Of a DNA stretch of 64,000 bases, positions 26,897-41,378 are shown piece after piece. Both the position numbers and the translations under genes were made by a program. The DNA lies in NCBI GenBank assembly GCA_036971475.1, contig JBAIZL010000006.1:92194376-92258375 (forward strand). Reading direction: 5' to 3'. This stretch comes from Prosapia bicincta. Its lineage: Eukaryota; Arthropoda; Insecta; Hemiptera; Cercopidae. Positions within the stretch are counted from its first letter, which is position 1. The number at the start of each line of letters is the position of its first letter. The notes beneath the pieces are model-generated. The model ran no database searches. It saw nothing but the letters and a program-made list of their open reading frames with translations, and was not told the origin of the DNA.

Positions 26897-28590
26897 CTGA
26901 AACCACAAATTTTATACCATATTAAGTTATTATAAAATAGTTAGTAATTATCAAACCATATAAGACAATATGCTATGAGAGTATGTTATGAAAGTTGTTT
27001 ATATGATATTTTATACACCTTTTAAAATATTAATATTTGTAAAGATTGGAATAGTGGAATATAAAAGGAGATTTTTTATAGGTATTTGGATGGTTCCAAA
27101 ATAACAGATGGTCCCTCAAGTGAAAGTGCGGGAACATTAAGATGCGGTGATATCTGTACCATAGCTTCTCTCTACCAAGGACATTTGGATCTACTGTCTA
27201 CACTTCCTGCAGGGTGAAAATAACAAGGTCTAATTAGGGTAGAACTAAGAGGAAAGCAAATGTTGATCCCCTATATTAGAAAAGCGTGAACATTTCATAA
27301 ATGTTAGGGCAGATTCGTTGAACTTAAGAGTGGTCTGAATATATTATTCCGCCACTCTTGATCAGAATATATTATTTTATTAAATATATGCATTAAATAG
27401 AACAACAGCCAATTATATGACAAACCTATAATTAATGAAGATAATCTGTGTGAAACGGAATGTATGATATGCATCACAGAATTGAAGTAAAACATGCTAA
27501 TGCATATTGTTATAACGATTGAAGGAATATTCGAATATATTATGGCTTCTAAATGGATTTATAAAACAAGACAAATAAACGCAGAGAAGGGTTTTAAATA
27601 TATAAAGTTTCATTAAAGAATAGACACCATGTACAATCTATTATAAGAGACGTGGAAATGAGGCAGGATATTGAATCTATACACATAGTGTGTTAATGTA
27701 CGTTTACAGTTTCTCTCCTTAATGGCGGAAAGAAGGATTTCACCCCTCCCTTATTAATATATAGCGGCTACCAGTTTGCTCATAAATATGTGCACAGAAA
27801 ATTAAATAAATATTAGATATAAGTAGATGGTCGGAAGTTGTCTGGAAATGCAATGGTACTATAATATAATAAATAATACGATAAACAGTAGATAATAAAT
27901 AATGCGCTTTGTAGCAAAAAAGTGTGTACTCTGTACAGTAGATCACGTCGAGTGACAACATTATGAAAATAAATGTTGGCAGTAAATTTTACTTACAAAT
28001 TCAAAGCGACGGACGTTCTAGGGTTCAACAACAACATTTTAATTCTGAATGATAAGACTCCTACATAAAACAGGTGAATATCATGCTGTTTTACATCTCA
28101 GAATAAAGAGTTCGAACATCGATTAGTCCCACAATTAAACGGCACGTTAAAGGCAAAGAGAATCGACTCGGCTTAATGTACAGGCGTACTTGTGGCGACA
28201 AGCGCTGAAGATTTCCGAGGATAACGAGCACGAGAGGAAAACGAGAGCCTCTTCAAGGACACTCGGTGACGTAACCAAGTACTTTGTACACTGAGCCTCT
28301 CAACTATCTTCTAATTTTATCCCTTTCCCATCCCCACGTCCATCCTTTTGCAGCATGATTACACTGTTATATCATATTCGAGAAAAGACTTTACGAATTT
28401 AATCTTGGACAATGTGGATTCAGATATTTCGGACTTGTCACCACCAATTAGCCATTCGTGTTAGCTTTTTAATGAGCAACGAATAAAAATAATATATATA
28501 ATAATACCGTTAGGATATAAGAATACTTACTGCTCTATAATACTATAGTACCCTGGAGAAAACCGTAGTGTTTAAAAAAACTTATCCAAA
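26897..28590. other. Intron A-B, left part
   Basis: Start of the 21.9-kb intron that follows the acceptor of exon B. AT-rich, with a somewhat GC-richer patch at 28130-28330 without an assignable frame. No gene recognised. Confidence 0.45.
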
Positions 28591-28594
28591 TCTA

Positions 28595-28918
<324 letters not shown>

Positions 28919-31779
28919 TTTCTTATTGGACTATAAATTATTAATAAAATTAGTGACATTTTTTTAACGAAGATAATTAAATCTACAAGAGCTAACACAT
29001 GTCAAATTTTAGAGTTTTTACAAATCTCTGGTGGCGTAGTAACTAAAGTTTAGGATTGAATATGTAACACATAATGAATTACTTATAATAACACGTGGAT
29101 TATCGATATAAATTTTGTTGGCGTAAAAATTTACACCTCATTCTTCGATCTTTTGCAGAAGTTGTGTTTTCGTAGTAAAGTTTTCATTAAAAAAATACGA
29201 TATGGAACTAAACAATTCGTGGCTGAAGTAAATTTCAAACCGAAAAAGAATTCTACTTTTGAGTAAAATGAGACATCATTCTTGAAACTATCTTGCATGT
29301 CTTGCAAACCAGTCTCCCTAGTTGTGTAGTTAGTTATCACGAAGAAAAAAAACGATTCTTGTCTGAGTTTACTGTTTAAGGAATAACTTGGTAAACTCGT
29401 CACAGATATTCAAATGAATTATATATTTAACGTTGTTTAACTTAACAAACGCACTCAGTTGTAAATAACGTTATTAGAGAGAATTTCATGCTAAGGTTTT
29501 TTAATGAAAATCTCTTCATAACTTTTAGATGTCGATTACTGAGGAATTTTAAGCAAAATTCTAAATAGGCGCCTTTGTTAAACCCTATGCTTTAATTACT
29601 TTAGTTACCGTCTCTCTACTATAATAATGTTATGAAACTCGTCAAAAGTAATAATTAAAATTTTCCGTATTTATGACAAGGCTCCGTGAAATTTGATCTG
29701 TTTTAGTGTTGATTTAAGTTCATCAGATGGGTTTAATTAAAGATGTGTACATAAGTCTATCTAAGTTTAGAGTTTAGTTTGCAAAGCGCTTTCATGTATA
29801 ATGGTAGTAAAATCTTTCTTTTAACATTTAAGTATTTGTAGCTTTGTAAATTCCATTTATGTGATATAATAATATAATTTATTTATATTATAAACTATTT
29901 TATAATATCTGTTATTTTAAAATATGTTATTTTGTAATATGTATAAAAAATATAATAATTTTGTAATTACTTTTTTCCATTAATTTAAACTAATATAGTT
30001 ACAAATGCCATTTACATTAATGCACGTAGATTCAATGACGTATATAAAGGATTTCAATGGTTTTTTTGGAGCCGGCTTTCGGATGTGTGCTTTTAACCCT
30101 ATTCTCAAGTGTTTGAGTGGTATGATAACCCTCTTAGTGAAGCCATCTCGACACAAAACCATTAGGATTCTCGCTACGTTTACACAGTTAATGTATGACA
30201 ACCACTATGAAATTGTAATCGGACAATATGTTTAAAGAGAGAAATTTAAAATCTAAATTATTACATAAAAACATAACACAGATCTATAATCATATAATTG
30301 GCTATTATTGACCTTGATGAAATGTTTACGTTTAAATTTCACAAACTATCGATATCCAGAGCTTTTTCTAAAATTTTATAAAAAACAACATCCTTGAAAA
30401 CGTTTTCGACCATACTAAGCGATCTTTGTAAGTGATTCACTAGTGGAGACTCTAATGAAGACATCTTAGTCTGTTTATAACTGGCGATTTATGTGTTGTA
30501 CATTATGAAAACTTTTAAATATGTTTCTATTGGTGCAACTTGATATGAAGCCTCCAATTCTTGATATTTGGCCCAGATATGTAACTACTTCCTGATATAT
30601 GACAAAGTCTTGTCAGTGTATCACAGTATTGAACAATGTACTGATCTAGTGTGAAACACATCTGCTGAAAAATATCATTAAGTAGTGGTTTTTATCGAAC
30701 GAAAAAAATAAGAACAATATAACCTTATGCTTTCGTGGGTTTTTCATAAAATTACTAAAATTATGTCAGACAAGTATTTAAATTGTGAGGTAACAAAACA
30801 AATCATGGAAAATACAAGGAAAAGTAAATTAATAAATTTTATCCCTTTGAAAACTGTTTACAGTTTTATAATGCTTATCTGTGAAAAATACGAGTTGTAT
30901 TTCTTTTAAGTTATAGGATAACAAAATTCGTTGTTTGTGTTTATTTTGAATTACAAAATTCGATTTTTAATTTATTTGTAACCTTTACACTGTTTACCTA
31001 AACAACTCCGCGACGACAGCAAAGACAAACCAGTTTAAACATAAATCGAAATATCAATTGAAAATGTGTTACTGAGGTGGGTGACATTTGATAAATAATT
31101 TTGCGTCGCATAAATAGAGCAAACCTCAAAACAAACTTCCAGGAGTCCTACATAAGCGTAAAAATAAGGTAATGGACGTTGATTATTTTTACTAAAACCA
31201 ATTATCTTGACTTACAAACTAAATCCAGTTAACTTAATAATATACATAGACAAAATAAAATTACTACCTACCAGTATTATTAATTACATTGCTTGAATCG
31301 TTATACTCTCGCTATTATTAAAACCTAAGGGTTTTACTTTTAGCTCGCTTTGTTTTTAACACTAATTCTCTTGTTTAATTTCTCAAAACAATTCCTTTGA
31401 TATCAATCTTTTCCACCCTATTAGGTTTTAATTTTGTTTATGTAAAAATTGATTAAGCTATCTAATTTAAGATATTGTTGATGTTTTTATTTAAAAAGAG
31501 TTTTATTAGTACGCCAAACATCGCAGAATGTATAGCAGTTCTGATCAGTGCTCTGAGTTACTTGGGTTTATTGTTTTTATGCTATTCACAGTTATGGTTT
31601 TTTCATTGTTAATGACACGTAAACTATAATGTTTTCAAATCCGTGAAAGGTAATTACATAATATAGTTATACTATTTCCATCCGTAAAGTCAAAATATAC
31701 CGAAGGGTTAAAAAAATTCATAATTTTGTTATAAAACATAGCATACATTTAAAATACTTTATATAAATATTTTTTCCGT
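28919..31779. other. Intron, nothing recognised
   Basis: AT-rich. Open frames on both strands near 29980-30235 (about 75 codons) overlap each other and show no domain. No element identified. Confidence 0.4.
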
Positions 31780-34700
31780 TTTAAATTGAACACAATATAC
31801 GGTTGTATAATTTTATACAAAAATAGAGTTAAATTATTATTCTATTGTTTGAACACAATATATTGTTGTTTAATTTAAAACAAAAATTAAATAAAATTAA
31901 TAATCTCCAGTATTGGCACAATATAAGTAAAAATAAAATAAAATTATTAATCTTCAGTATTAAAACAATAAAATAATACAAAAAAATATATTTACAATGT
32001 AATAACGTTTAATCTTATAGAAAAATACACTAATATTATTATAATCTAGTGTCGGCAAAATAAATGCAAAAAAGAAACTAAAATACTTATCTCCAATATG
32101 AACAAAACATATGTTTAATTTTACTAAACAATACAATAAAATTATTAATCTCCAGTATAGGCGAAATAAATGCAAAAATAAAATGAAATTACTAATCTCC
32201 AGTATGAACAACAAAAAAAATTGATGTTTAATTTTATACAAAACCACAATAAAATTATTGCGGGCAAAATAATTTCCCAGTATGGGCAAAATAAATTCAA
32301 AAATAAAATGAAATTACTAATCGCCAGCATGAACAAAACATTTATTATTTATTTTTATATGAAAATACAATAAAAATATTAATCTATAGTATTGGTAAAA
32401 TAAAGGCATAAATAAAATACAATTACTAAACTCCAGTATGAACAAAACAAAATTGATGTTTAATTTTATACAAAACCACAATAAAATTATTGCGGGCAAA
32501 ATAATTTTCCAGTATGGGCAAAATAAATTCAAAAATAAAATGAAATTACTAATCGCCTGCATGAACAAAACATATTATTTTTTATTTTTATACAAAAATA
32601 CAGTACAAATATAAATCTCCAGTATGGGCAAAAAATGCAAACAAAAAATAAAATTACTAATCTCCAGTATGGACAAAACAATTTATTGTTTACTTCTATA
32701 CAAAAATGAAATAAAATTACTAATTTCCAATATAAACATAATATATAATGTTTATTCTTATACAAAAATACAATAAAATTACTAATCTCCGTTATGGGCA
32801 ATAGATTTCAAGTTTAAATTTATACAAAAATAAAATAACATTACTAATCTCCGGTATGGGCAAAACATATTAAAGGTTAATTTTAAAAGTAAAATAAAAC
32901 TACTATTCTCCAGTTTGAAAAAACTTATTAATGTTTAGCCTAATTCAAAAATACATCACAATTATTAGAAATTAGAATTTTCCAGTATTTCCAAAATAAT
33001 TCCAAAAATAAAATCAAATTACTAATCTTTGGTATAGGCAAAATATTGATAAATATTGGCAAAATGTTATTACATATTATTGTTTATTTATACAAAAAAT
33101 ACAATACAATTATTATTATCCAGTATAAGCAGAATCAATAAAAAAATTAAATAAAACTACTAATCTCCAGTACATACAGAACATATTACTGTTTAACTTT
33201 ATACAAAAATTCAAATACAATTATTATTATCCAGTAGAGGAAAAATAAATACAAAAATAAAATAAAATTTTTAATCTCCAGTATAAACAAAACATAATTA
33301 AGATTAAATATATTAAATATATATAATATATTAAATATAATAAACATATTAAATATAAAGAGATTAATCTCTTAATAGATTAAGATCTATTAAAAAAAAA
33401 TATATATTAATATCCAGTATGGCAAAACATATTGATGTTTAATTTAATACAAAAATTTCAAAAAAATACTATTCACTTGTATAAACATAATATATTTATG
33501 TTAATTCCTATACAAAAATAAAATAAAAATCTAATCTCTGGTAGGGGTAAAACATATTAAAAAGTTTAATATAATAAAAAAATAAATTAAAAATTCTAAG
33601 AGTATGAACAAAGCCTAATAATGTTTAATTTTATCAAAAAAAATAAATAAATAAATATATTACTAGTCTACGATATGGTCTCAAAATATGCAAAATTGAA
33701 ATAAAATTACTAATCTCCTGTATGGTCTCAAAATAAGCAAAATTAAAATAATATTACTAATCTCCGGTATGCTCTCAAAATATGCAAAATTAAAATAAAA
33801 TTACTAATCTCCGGTATGGTCTCAAAATATGCAAAATTAAAATAAAACTACTAATCTCCGGTATGGTCTCAAAATATGTAAAATTAAAATAAAATTACTA
33901 TTCTCCGGTATGGTGCCAAAATATGCAAAATAAAATAAAATTACTTAGCTCCGGTATGGTCTCAAAATATGCAAAATTAAAATAAAATTACTAGTCTCTA
34001 GTATGAACACAATATATTATTGTAAAAGTTTAAAGAAAAATATTAAAAATTACTAATCTCTAGTATGGGCACAATCAAAGCAAAAAAAATAAAATTATAT
34101 ATCTCTAGTATGAACACAACATAATAGTGTTTAATTTTGTACAAAAAAAAAATTACTAATCTAAAGTATAAACACATTTATTATCCTACAATTATTTTCA
34201 AAAATGAATAAACTTACTTATCGCTAGTATAGGTACAATATATGCAAAACTAAAATAAAATTACTAATCTCCAGTATGAACATAATATATTATTCTATAA
34301 TCTTTTATAAAATAAATAAAATAATTAATCTAAAGTATGTTTGCTTCATATGCAAAAATAGAAATATAATTCCTGATCACCACCATGAACACAATGTATT
34401 AATGTTTAATTTTATACAAACTTTAAATAAAATTACTAAGCTCCAGTAGTTTCACAATATATAATTCTTTAATTGTATATAAAAATGAATAAAATTACTA
34501 ATCTCCAGTATGGGCACAATAAATGTAAGAAAAAAAAATAAATTACTAATCTCCAGTATGAACAAAACAATTTATTGTTTACTTTTATACAAACATGAAA
34601 TAAAATTACTAATTTCCAGTGTGAACATATATATAACGTTTATTCTTGTACAAAAATACAATAAAATTACTAATCACCGTTATGGGCAATAGATTTCAAG

Positions 34701-35279
34701 TTTAAATTTATAAAAAAATAAAATAACATTACCAATCTCCAGTATGGGCAAAACATATTAAAGGTTAATTTTTAAAGTAAAATAAAACTACTATTCTCCA
34801 GTTTGAAAAAAACTTATTAATGTTTAGCCTAATTCAAAAATACATTACAATTATTAGAAATTAGAATTTTCCAGTATTTCCAAAATAATTCCAAAAATAA
34901 AATCAAATTACTAATCTACGGTATAGGCAAAATATTGATAAATATTGGCAAAATAATATTACATATTATTGTTTATTTATACAAAAAATACAATACAATT
35001 ATTATTATCCAGTATAAGCAGAATCAATAAAAAAATTAAATAAAACTACTAATCTCCAGTACATACAGAACATTATACTGTTTAACTTTATACAAAAATT
35101 CAAATACAATTATTATTCTCCAGTATAGGAAAAATAAATACAAAAATAAAATAAAATTTTTAATCTCCAGTATAAACAAAACCTATTAAAGATTAAATAT
35201 ATTAAATATATATAATATATTAAATATATTATACATGTTAAATATAAAGAGATTAATCTCTTAATAGATTAAGATCAAT

Positions 35280-35323
<44 letters not shown>

Positions 35324-36800
35324 TCCAGTATGGCAAAACATATTGATGTTTAATTTAATACAAAAATTTCAAAAAAATACTATTCTCCAGTATAAACATA
35401 ATATATTTATGTTAATTCCTATACAAAAGTAAAATAAAAATCTAATCTCTGGTAGGGGCAAAACATATTAAAAAAGTTAATTTTATAAAAAAATAAAATA
35501 AAAATTCGAAGAGTATGAACAAACCCTAATAATGTTTAATTTTATCAAAAACATAAATAAATAAATAAATTACTAGTCTACGGTATGGTCTCAAAATATG
35601 CAAAATTGAAATAAAATTACTAATCTCCGGTATGGTCTGAAAATATGCAAAATTAAAATAAAATTACTAATCTCCGGTATGGTCTCAAAATATGCAAAAT
35701 TAAAATAAAATTACTAATCTCCGGTATGGTCTCAAAATATGCAAAATTAAAATAAAATTACTAGTCTCTAGTATGAACACAATATGTTATTGTAAAATTT
35801 TAAAGAAAAATATTAAAAATTACTAATCTCTAGTATGGGCACAATCAAAGCAAAAAAAAAATAAAATTATATATCTCTAGTATGAACACAACATAATAAT
35901 GTTTAATTTTGTACAAAAAAAAAAAAAAATTACTAATCTAAAGTATAAACTCATTTTATTATTCTATAATTATTTTCAAAAATGAATAAACTTACTTATC
36001 GCTAGTATAGGTACAATATATGCAAAACTAAAATAAAATTACTAATCTCCAGTATGAACATAATATATTATTCTATAATCTTTTATAAAATAAATAAAAT
36101 AATTAATCTCCAGTATGTTTGCCTTATATGCAAAAATAGAAATATAATTCCTGATCACCACCATGAACACAATATATTAATGTTTAATTTTATACAAACT
36201 TTAAATAAAATTACTAATCTCCAGTAGTTTCACAATATATAATTCTTTAATTGTATATAAAAATGAATAAAATTACTAATCTCCAGTATGGGCACAATAA
36301 ATGTAAAAAAAAATTAAATTACTAATTTCTAGTATGTGAACAGTTTATTATACTTTATGTTTATGAAAAAATGAATAAAATTACTAATCTTCAGTATGAA
36401 CATAATGTATTATTCTATAATCTATTATAAAATAAATAATCTTCAGTATGTTTGCTTTATATGCAAAAATAGAAATATAATTCCTGATCACCACCATAAA
36501 CACAATATATTAATGTTTATTTTATACAAACTTTAAATAAAGTGACTAATCTCCAGTAATTTTACAATTTATAATTCTTTAATTGAATATAAAAATGAAT
36601 AAAATTACTAATCTCCAGTATGGGCACAATAAATGTAAAAAAAAAAAATTAAATTTCTAATCTCCAGTATGTAAACAGTTTATTATTCTCTATGTTTATA
36701 AAAAAACGAATAAAATTACTAATCTACAGTATGATCACAATATATGCAAGAATAAAATAATATTACTAATCTCCAGTATGAACACAGTATAATAATACAC
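31780..36800. repeat. AT-rich satellite-like array, units about 45-70 bp
   Basis: Dozens of degenerate units centred on ATTACTAATCTCCAGTATG, followed by AACACAATATATTA or GGCAAAATA and TTTAATTTTATACAAAAATA. A segment of about 1.88 kb (32657-34541) is repeated in tandem from 34542 to about 36300, with a third partial copy of its end at about 36370-36650. Inside it is a 47-bp subarray (CTCCGGTATGGTCTCAAAAT core) with 7 units at 33661-33988 and 4 at 35571-35758. The same units continue at 38800-39023 and 42577-43020, so later insertions split one array. Minus-strand open frames at 31960-32801 are by-products of the repeats. Confidence 0.92.
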
Positions 36801-37019
36801 AATATCAAGAGCACAGTGGTACAATATACTACAATGAAACTATTGGAAAGAGCCCCAATACCACAAAAATTATCATAAATAAAAAATAAAATAATTTACT
36901 TAAGATTAAACCCTTATGTACCTTCAATGACCATGTCATCATCAACAGAGGTTCTATTACAAAATTACAATCTAGCAAACAAGAAGTTGCAAACTAGAGT
37001 GATACCAATCAGTCAGTCA

Positions 37020-38540
37020 GTCAGAGAAGGAGGGGGTTTGGTGGCCCCCGAGGTTATGCAGCGTCTGTCACGCGACACTGGCTGCGGGTAGGAATATGGG
37101 AACAGGGCTTTTTGGTAAATGATACCAATCGTTCTTTACGGTTGCTATATAAAGGCGTGAGGTAAGCTCCGCCCCCTTTTCGCCCTCGACCAACAAATAA
37201 CTATAGGCCAACTTGACACAAATAGGGTATGTCAAAAAGTACACTATAATAATACATATATAATAAAAACTACAGCTTATAACAATAAATAAAATAAAAA
37301 CCATTAAATTAATGCGTCGTATTTGAAAAATGTTATTTAAATAAAGTATATAAAGGTGAGTTAGAGACAGGCCCTTTATCTGCATTCATTAATTTACAAT
37401 TTGATTTGACTATAAAACTACTTTCATAAGTATTAAGTAACTTTTTTGAGGATATATGTAGATAAAATTACATTTGTATCTAAATTATGCTGATTACTAA
37501 GGACATGTTCTGCTACACTTGATTTTTCAGGTCTGTCATATTTACATCTAGTTACAATTTTTCTTTGTTTGACCTATACATATAGGCCTATATCGTCACA
37601 AGTACTACAAATTATCTTATAAATACCTGATTTTCCAGCATTTGAATTTTATCTTTCGGGTTACATAGTAAACGCTTGAGTTTATTTTCAGTTTTATAGG
37701 GTATCTTAACATTAATTTTTTAAAAAATAGAGTCTAACCCTTTTGTTAAAATATTATCAAAAGGAAGACTAATATAATTACATTTTTTAACTTATTTTTG
37801 AAGAGTGGTAGATATCCTTACAACATATTTTAATCTTTGATTTCTAACAATATTATCTAAAATTTTGGTATTAAAATCGTTATATCTAGCCACTCCTTTG
37901 ATATAATTAATTTCCTTATAAAAACGTCTAGGACTAAGTGGTACATTGATCGCTCTGTTAATAAAACTGGTAAATGCTGCTATTTTATGCGTATAACAAT
38001 CGTTGGAACTATTTAAAATTTGTCTATTATTGTTAGTAGGTTTCCTGTAAATATCAAATTCTATTTTTTCATAATTTTTAATATCTAAGAATATCTAAAA
38101 ACGGTAAAAAATTATTACTTTCTAATTCATAAGTAAACTTAATGGAACTGTGTATGCTATTAAGATGGTTTACAAAAACAAAAACATAACATCATTTACT
38201 GCTATCAAAGATCGTATAAACATCGTCAACATATCTTAACCATATTCTAGAAAAATATATAATTCTATTCTTTAAGTTTTAATCAAATCTGCTCATAAAA
38301 AGCTCAACAATGAAAGGAGACAAACTGTTGCCCGTAGCAGTTCCATCACATTGTTAATAAAATTCATTATTAAATTTTATGAAATTTGGGTACATACATA
38401 TTTCAGGTAATTTGAAATAATCGTTTATTTTAAAGGTTTATTAACAGGTTTAATGTTATTTTTTATTAATAAATCTTAAACATTCAATATAGTTTCTTTA
38501 GCAGGAATGCTGGGAGAAAAACGAACTTACATGAAAAGAT
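37020..38540 (-). pseudogene. Penelope-like element: reverse transcriptase and GIY-YIG remnant
   Basis: On the minus strand, a broken frame from about 38400 reads QCDGTATGNSLSPFIVELFM, then IWLRYVDDVYTIFDSS (catalytic YVDD at 38222-38233), and later FDIYRKPTNN, all typical of the Penelope-like reverse transcriptase. Further on, around 37660-37500, KQRKIVTRCKYDRPEKSSVA and EHVLSNQ match the GIY-YIG endonuclease domain that follows the RT in these elements. The tail (37385-37020) keeps a hydrophobic frame without known domain. Many stops and frameshifts, and the N-terminal RT fingers are missing. It sits inside the AT-rich array, and the GIY-YIG copy at 38590-38800 is in the opposite orientation. 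Confidence 0.8.
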
Positions 38541-38589
38541 GCCATAATCTCAGTACTACTAAGTTTTATATTCTCAACTTTTTTGACAA

Positions 38590-38800
38590 ATTCTATGCAG
38601 AGATGTATATAGGTCAAACAAAGAAAAATTGTAACTAGATATAAAGAACATCATGCCCATATTAGATATGATATACCTGAAAAATCAAGTGCAGCAGAAC
38701 ATGTAATTAGTAATCAGCATGATTTATTTAGATAAAAATGTTATTTTAGCTAAATGTATAAACTCAAAAAAGTTATTTAATAGTTACGAAAGTATTTTTA
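38590..38800 (+). pseudogene. Penelope-like GIY-YIG endonuclease fragment
   Basis: The plus strand reads MYIGQTKKN, then after a one-base frameshift TRYKEHHAHIRYDIPEKSSA, followed by AEHVISNQHDLF. These are the YIGQT and KSS.AEH motifs of the Penelope GIY-YIG domain. It is closely related to the minus-strand copy at 37500-37660, so two copies face away from each other. Only this domain remains. Confidence 0.75.
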
Positions 38801-39023
38801 TGTTAATGTTTATTTCTATACAAAAATAAAATAAAATTACTAAACTCCTATATGAACACAGTATATGCAAGAATAAAAATTTATTACTAATCTCCAGTAT
38901 AAACACAATATTTTATTGTTTGTTTCTATACAATAATAAAATTAAATTACTGATCTCCAGTATGAACACAATGTAATAATGTTTATATTTTAACAAAAAT
39001 AAAATTATATTACTAATCTCCAG
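38801..39023. repeat. AT-rich array, segment left of the LINE
   Basis: Units with TTACTAATCTCCAGTATGAA continue here. The last bases, ATCTCCAG at 39016-39023, form the left member of the target-site duplication of the LINE. Confidence 0.85.
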
Positions 39024-39165
39024 GGGGGTGAAGTTGATCGCCTGCACGTGGTGCCCCCTGCTCTCGACTGAACGATCAACAGTCTGCGCTATACTCGAGC
39101 AGACCACAAGAGCAATAAAGATTAAGATAAACAAAGTTTTTACGAACGGCCCTCTTCAGGGCCCT

Positions 39166-39651
39166 GACGACGGCCTGAAGCTAACCTTTTGGAATGCCGG
39201 AGGTCTAAACCAATCCAAATTATTAGAACTAAAACATATTATTTTTACTTTTGACACGGACATCTTTATAATTGTCGAAGCTGGTGCCACTGACAACACT
39301 GTGTTTTGTCAAGTCCCAGGATACTCCCTCGTAACTCTGAAAAGAGCACGACCTGTTGCATCGGGAATTCTTGCCGGTGTGAAAAATACAGTCATTGCTG
39401 AACATCAAATTATACATGAAATGACCAACGACGATAAGTCAGAGATAATACTTGTTAAGGTTAGAAAGCAGACAAAAATGTACAAAGTCTATGGACTTTA
39501 CAATCCACCACTAAACAGAGCAAGTCTTGAAAACAGCATTCGGGGTATTTGTGCAAACACTATCATCACGAGAGATTTCAACGCACCATCATCAAGATGG
39601 GGTTATGATAGAACAGCCGCAGTAGGAAGATCTATAGAGGACAAAGTTTAA
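39166..39651 (+). pseudogene. LINE endonuclease domain (truncated)
   Basis: Apurinic-like endonuclease of the LINE. It opens with GLKLTFWNAGGLNQSKLLEL, followed by IFIIVEAGA (catalytic Glu region), VYGLYNPPLN, and DFNAPSSRWGYD (the usual GDFNA motif with Gly replaced by Arg). The frame stops at 39651 soon after SIEDKV, and the C-terminal SDH motif is not seen, which suggests an internal deletion before the linker at 39660-40190. That linker is readable in another frame, with KKQNDARKAAEVEKTRDSCA. Confidence 0.85.
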
Positions 39652-40195
39652 ATTGCTCTCCGATGACCTAATAACGGGGGATCTCATTATAGATTGCCCT
39701 GACAAATCCACAAAGGCCGCAGCATCCACTATACTTAAATGCGCCCAATCAACAGTGCTTCGAGGACAAGTGAAAAAGCACAGACCTTTCTAGACAGCGA
39801 AACTCTCCACCCTGAAGAAAAAACAAAATGACGCCAGGAAAGCTGCTGAAGTTGAAAAGACAAGAGATAGCTGTGCAGAAGTGCGACGAGCGCAAGTGGC
39901 CCTCCAACGGGAAATTAAAGCGACAAGCATACAGTACATTTGTCAGCCGATTGGACTATAAAAAAGATGGAATAAAAGCACATCGTTTCCTGTCAAGTTT
40001 AAACAATCAACAAGTAACTGCATCTGCAGCACCTATAATATACCACGGCAAACACGTCCATGCCCCAAAACATTATCAAACGCTTTCTGCCAACACTACG
40101 CCAACTTTGGAAAATTAAAGATTCCTAAGCTCCAGAAAAATGAATTCCTAAAGTATCGACACTCTACATGTCTATCAGAGGAGGAAAATCAGGTC

Positions 40196-40989
40196 ATGAA
40201 CGGAAACTTCTCCCTTGCAGAACTAAAGGCAGCTTTATATACTCTAAAACACGGAAAATCAGCTGGACCAGACTCCATATTACCAGAGTTCCTGTTACAT
40301 CTTGGGACATCCGCCCAGAAAACTCTCTTGAAGCTTATGAACCTAACTCTGAATAAATTCATCACTGACCTGCGGCGCAAAGCGGAAATCATTCCTATCC
40401 TTAAAAAAGGAAAGCCTCCATGCGAAGTAAAAAGCTACAGACCCATTTCCCTCACGAGCTGCTGCTGCAAGCTAGCCGAGCGAATCATCGTCTGAGTCCC
40501 TTTCTAAAGAGGACCGGTGCCCTGTCAGACGAGCAAGTTGCCTATAGGAAACACCGTGGCACTATGGACCAAGTTGTGAAGCTCGTTGAAGCAGTGAAGG
40601 ATGGCTTTCATAGAAAAATGTCGACTGTGCCAGTCTTTGTAGACTTCAAGGAAGCCTATGACAGAATATGGAGGAAGCTTCTGTTGAACAAACTCCAAAA
40701 ATTAGGAATAACTGGAAAACTCTTAGGATGGGTGAAGTCCTTTCTGGCACATAGGCATGTTCCAGTCCGTTTCCGAGACACAATTTCGTCATTTAAACAG
40801 CAACTCAACGGCCTACCGCAAGGAGCAGTACTCAGCTGTATCCTTTTCAATATTATGATAAACGACCTCTTAAAAATAGTAAAAGAAGTACCGGGCATAT
40901 CAACCTTACTTTTTGCGGACGACCTTGTCTTTTGGGTTTCAAGCGGGACTCCTTCGAACCTGGAACAAAACTATAAATCGAACACTTAG
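40196..40989 (+). pseudogene. LINE reverse transcriptase (frameshifted)
   Basis: RT domain in two overlapping frames. The first (to about 40490) has GKSAGPDSILPEFL and KSYRPISLTSCC. The second (from about 40495) has LSDEQVAYRKHRGTMDQVV, FVDFKEAYDRIWR, LPQGAVLSCILFNIMINDL and the catalytic FADD at 40912-40923. A single-base shift near 40490 separates them. Further thumb-domain sequence, with RYLGITLDRKLNFAKHIE, is readable at 41130-41190 in broken frames. Family: RNA-directed DNA polymerase of Jockey/I-type mobile elements. Confidence 0.88.
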
Positions 40990-41378
40990 CAGAGTTGCTG
41001 ACAGGGCCAACTACAACCAAATGGTAGTTAGTGAGAAAAAGACTGTTTTCACTCTATACGCCCTTCAACTAAGCCACCAAAACTGAGGATCAAGCTAAAC
41101 AACAAAACTTTAAACCATGAAGATACTCCACGATATCTTGGCATCACGTTAGACAGGAAGCTAAACTTTGCAAACATATAGAGGCAACAGCCGAAAAAGC
41201 CACCAACAGAAGCAAACTGCTGAAGAGATTAACAGCAACTACATGGGGTGCTACCCAGGATGTTCAAACTTCAACGTACCGGACCAATGTACGACCAACA
41301 ATGGAGAATGGAGGAGAGGTGCTCAACCTGGCCAGCTCAAATTGCCTTTAGAAGCTAGACAAGGTTCAAAATAATAAC

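Noticed and set aside
31960..32801. Overlapping minus-strand hydrophobic open frames
   Set aside because: Generated by the AT-rich repeat units; they resemble each other because the DNA is repetitive.
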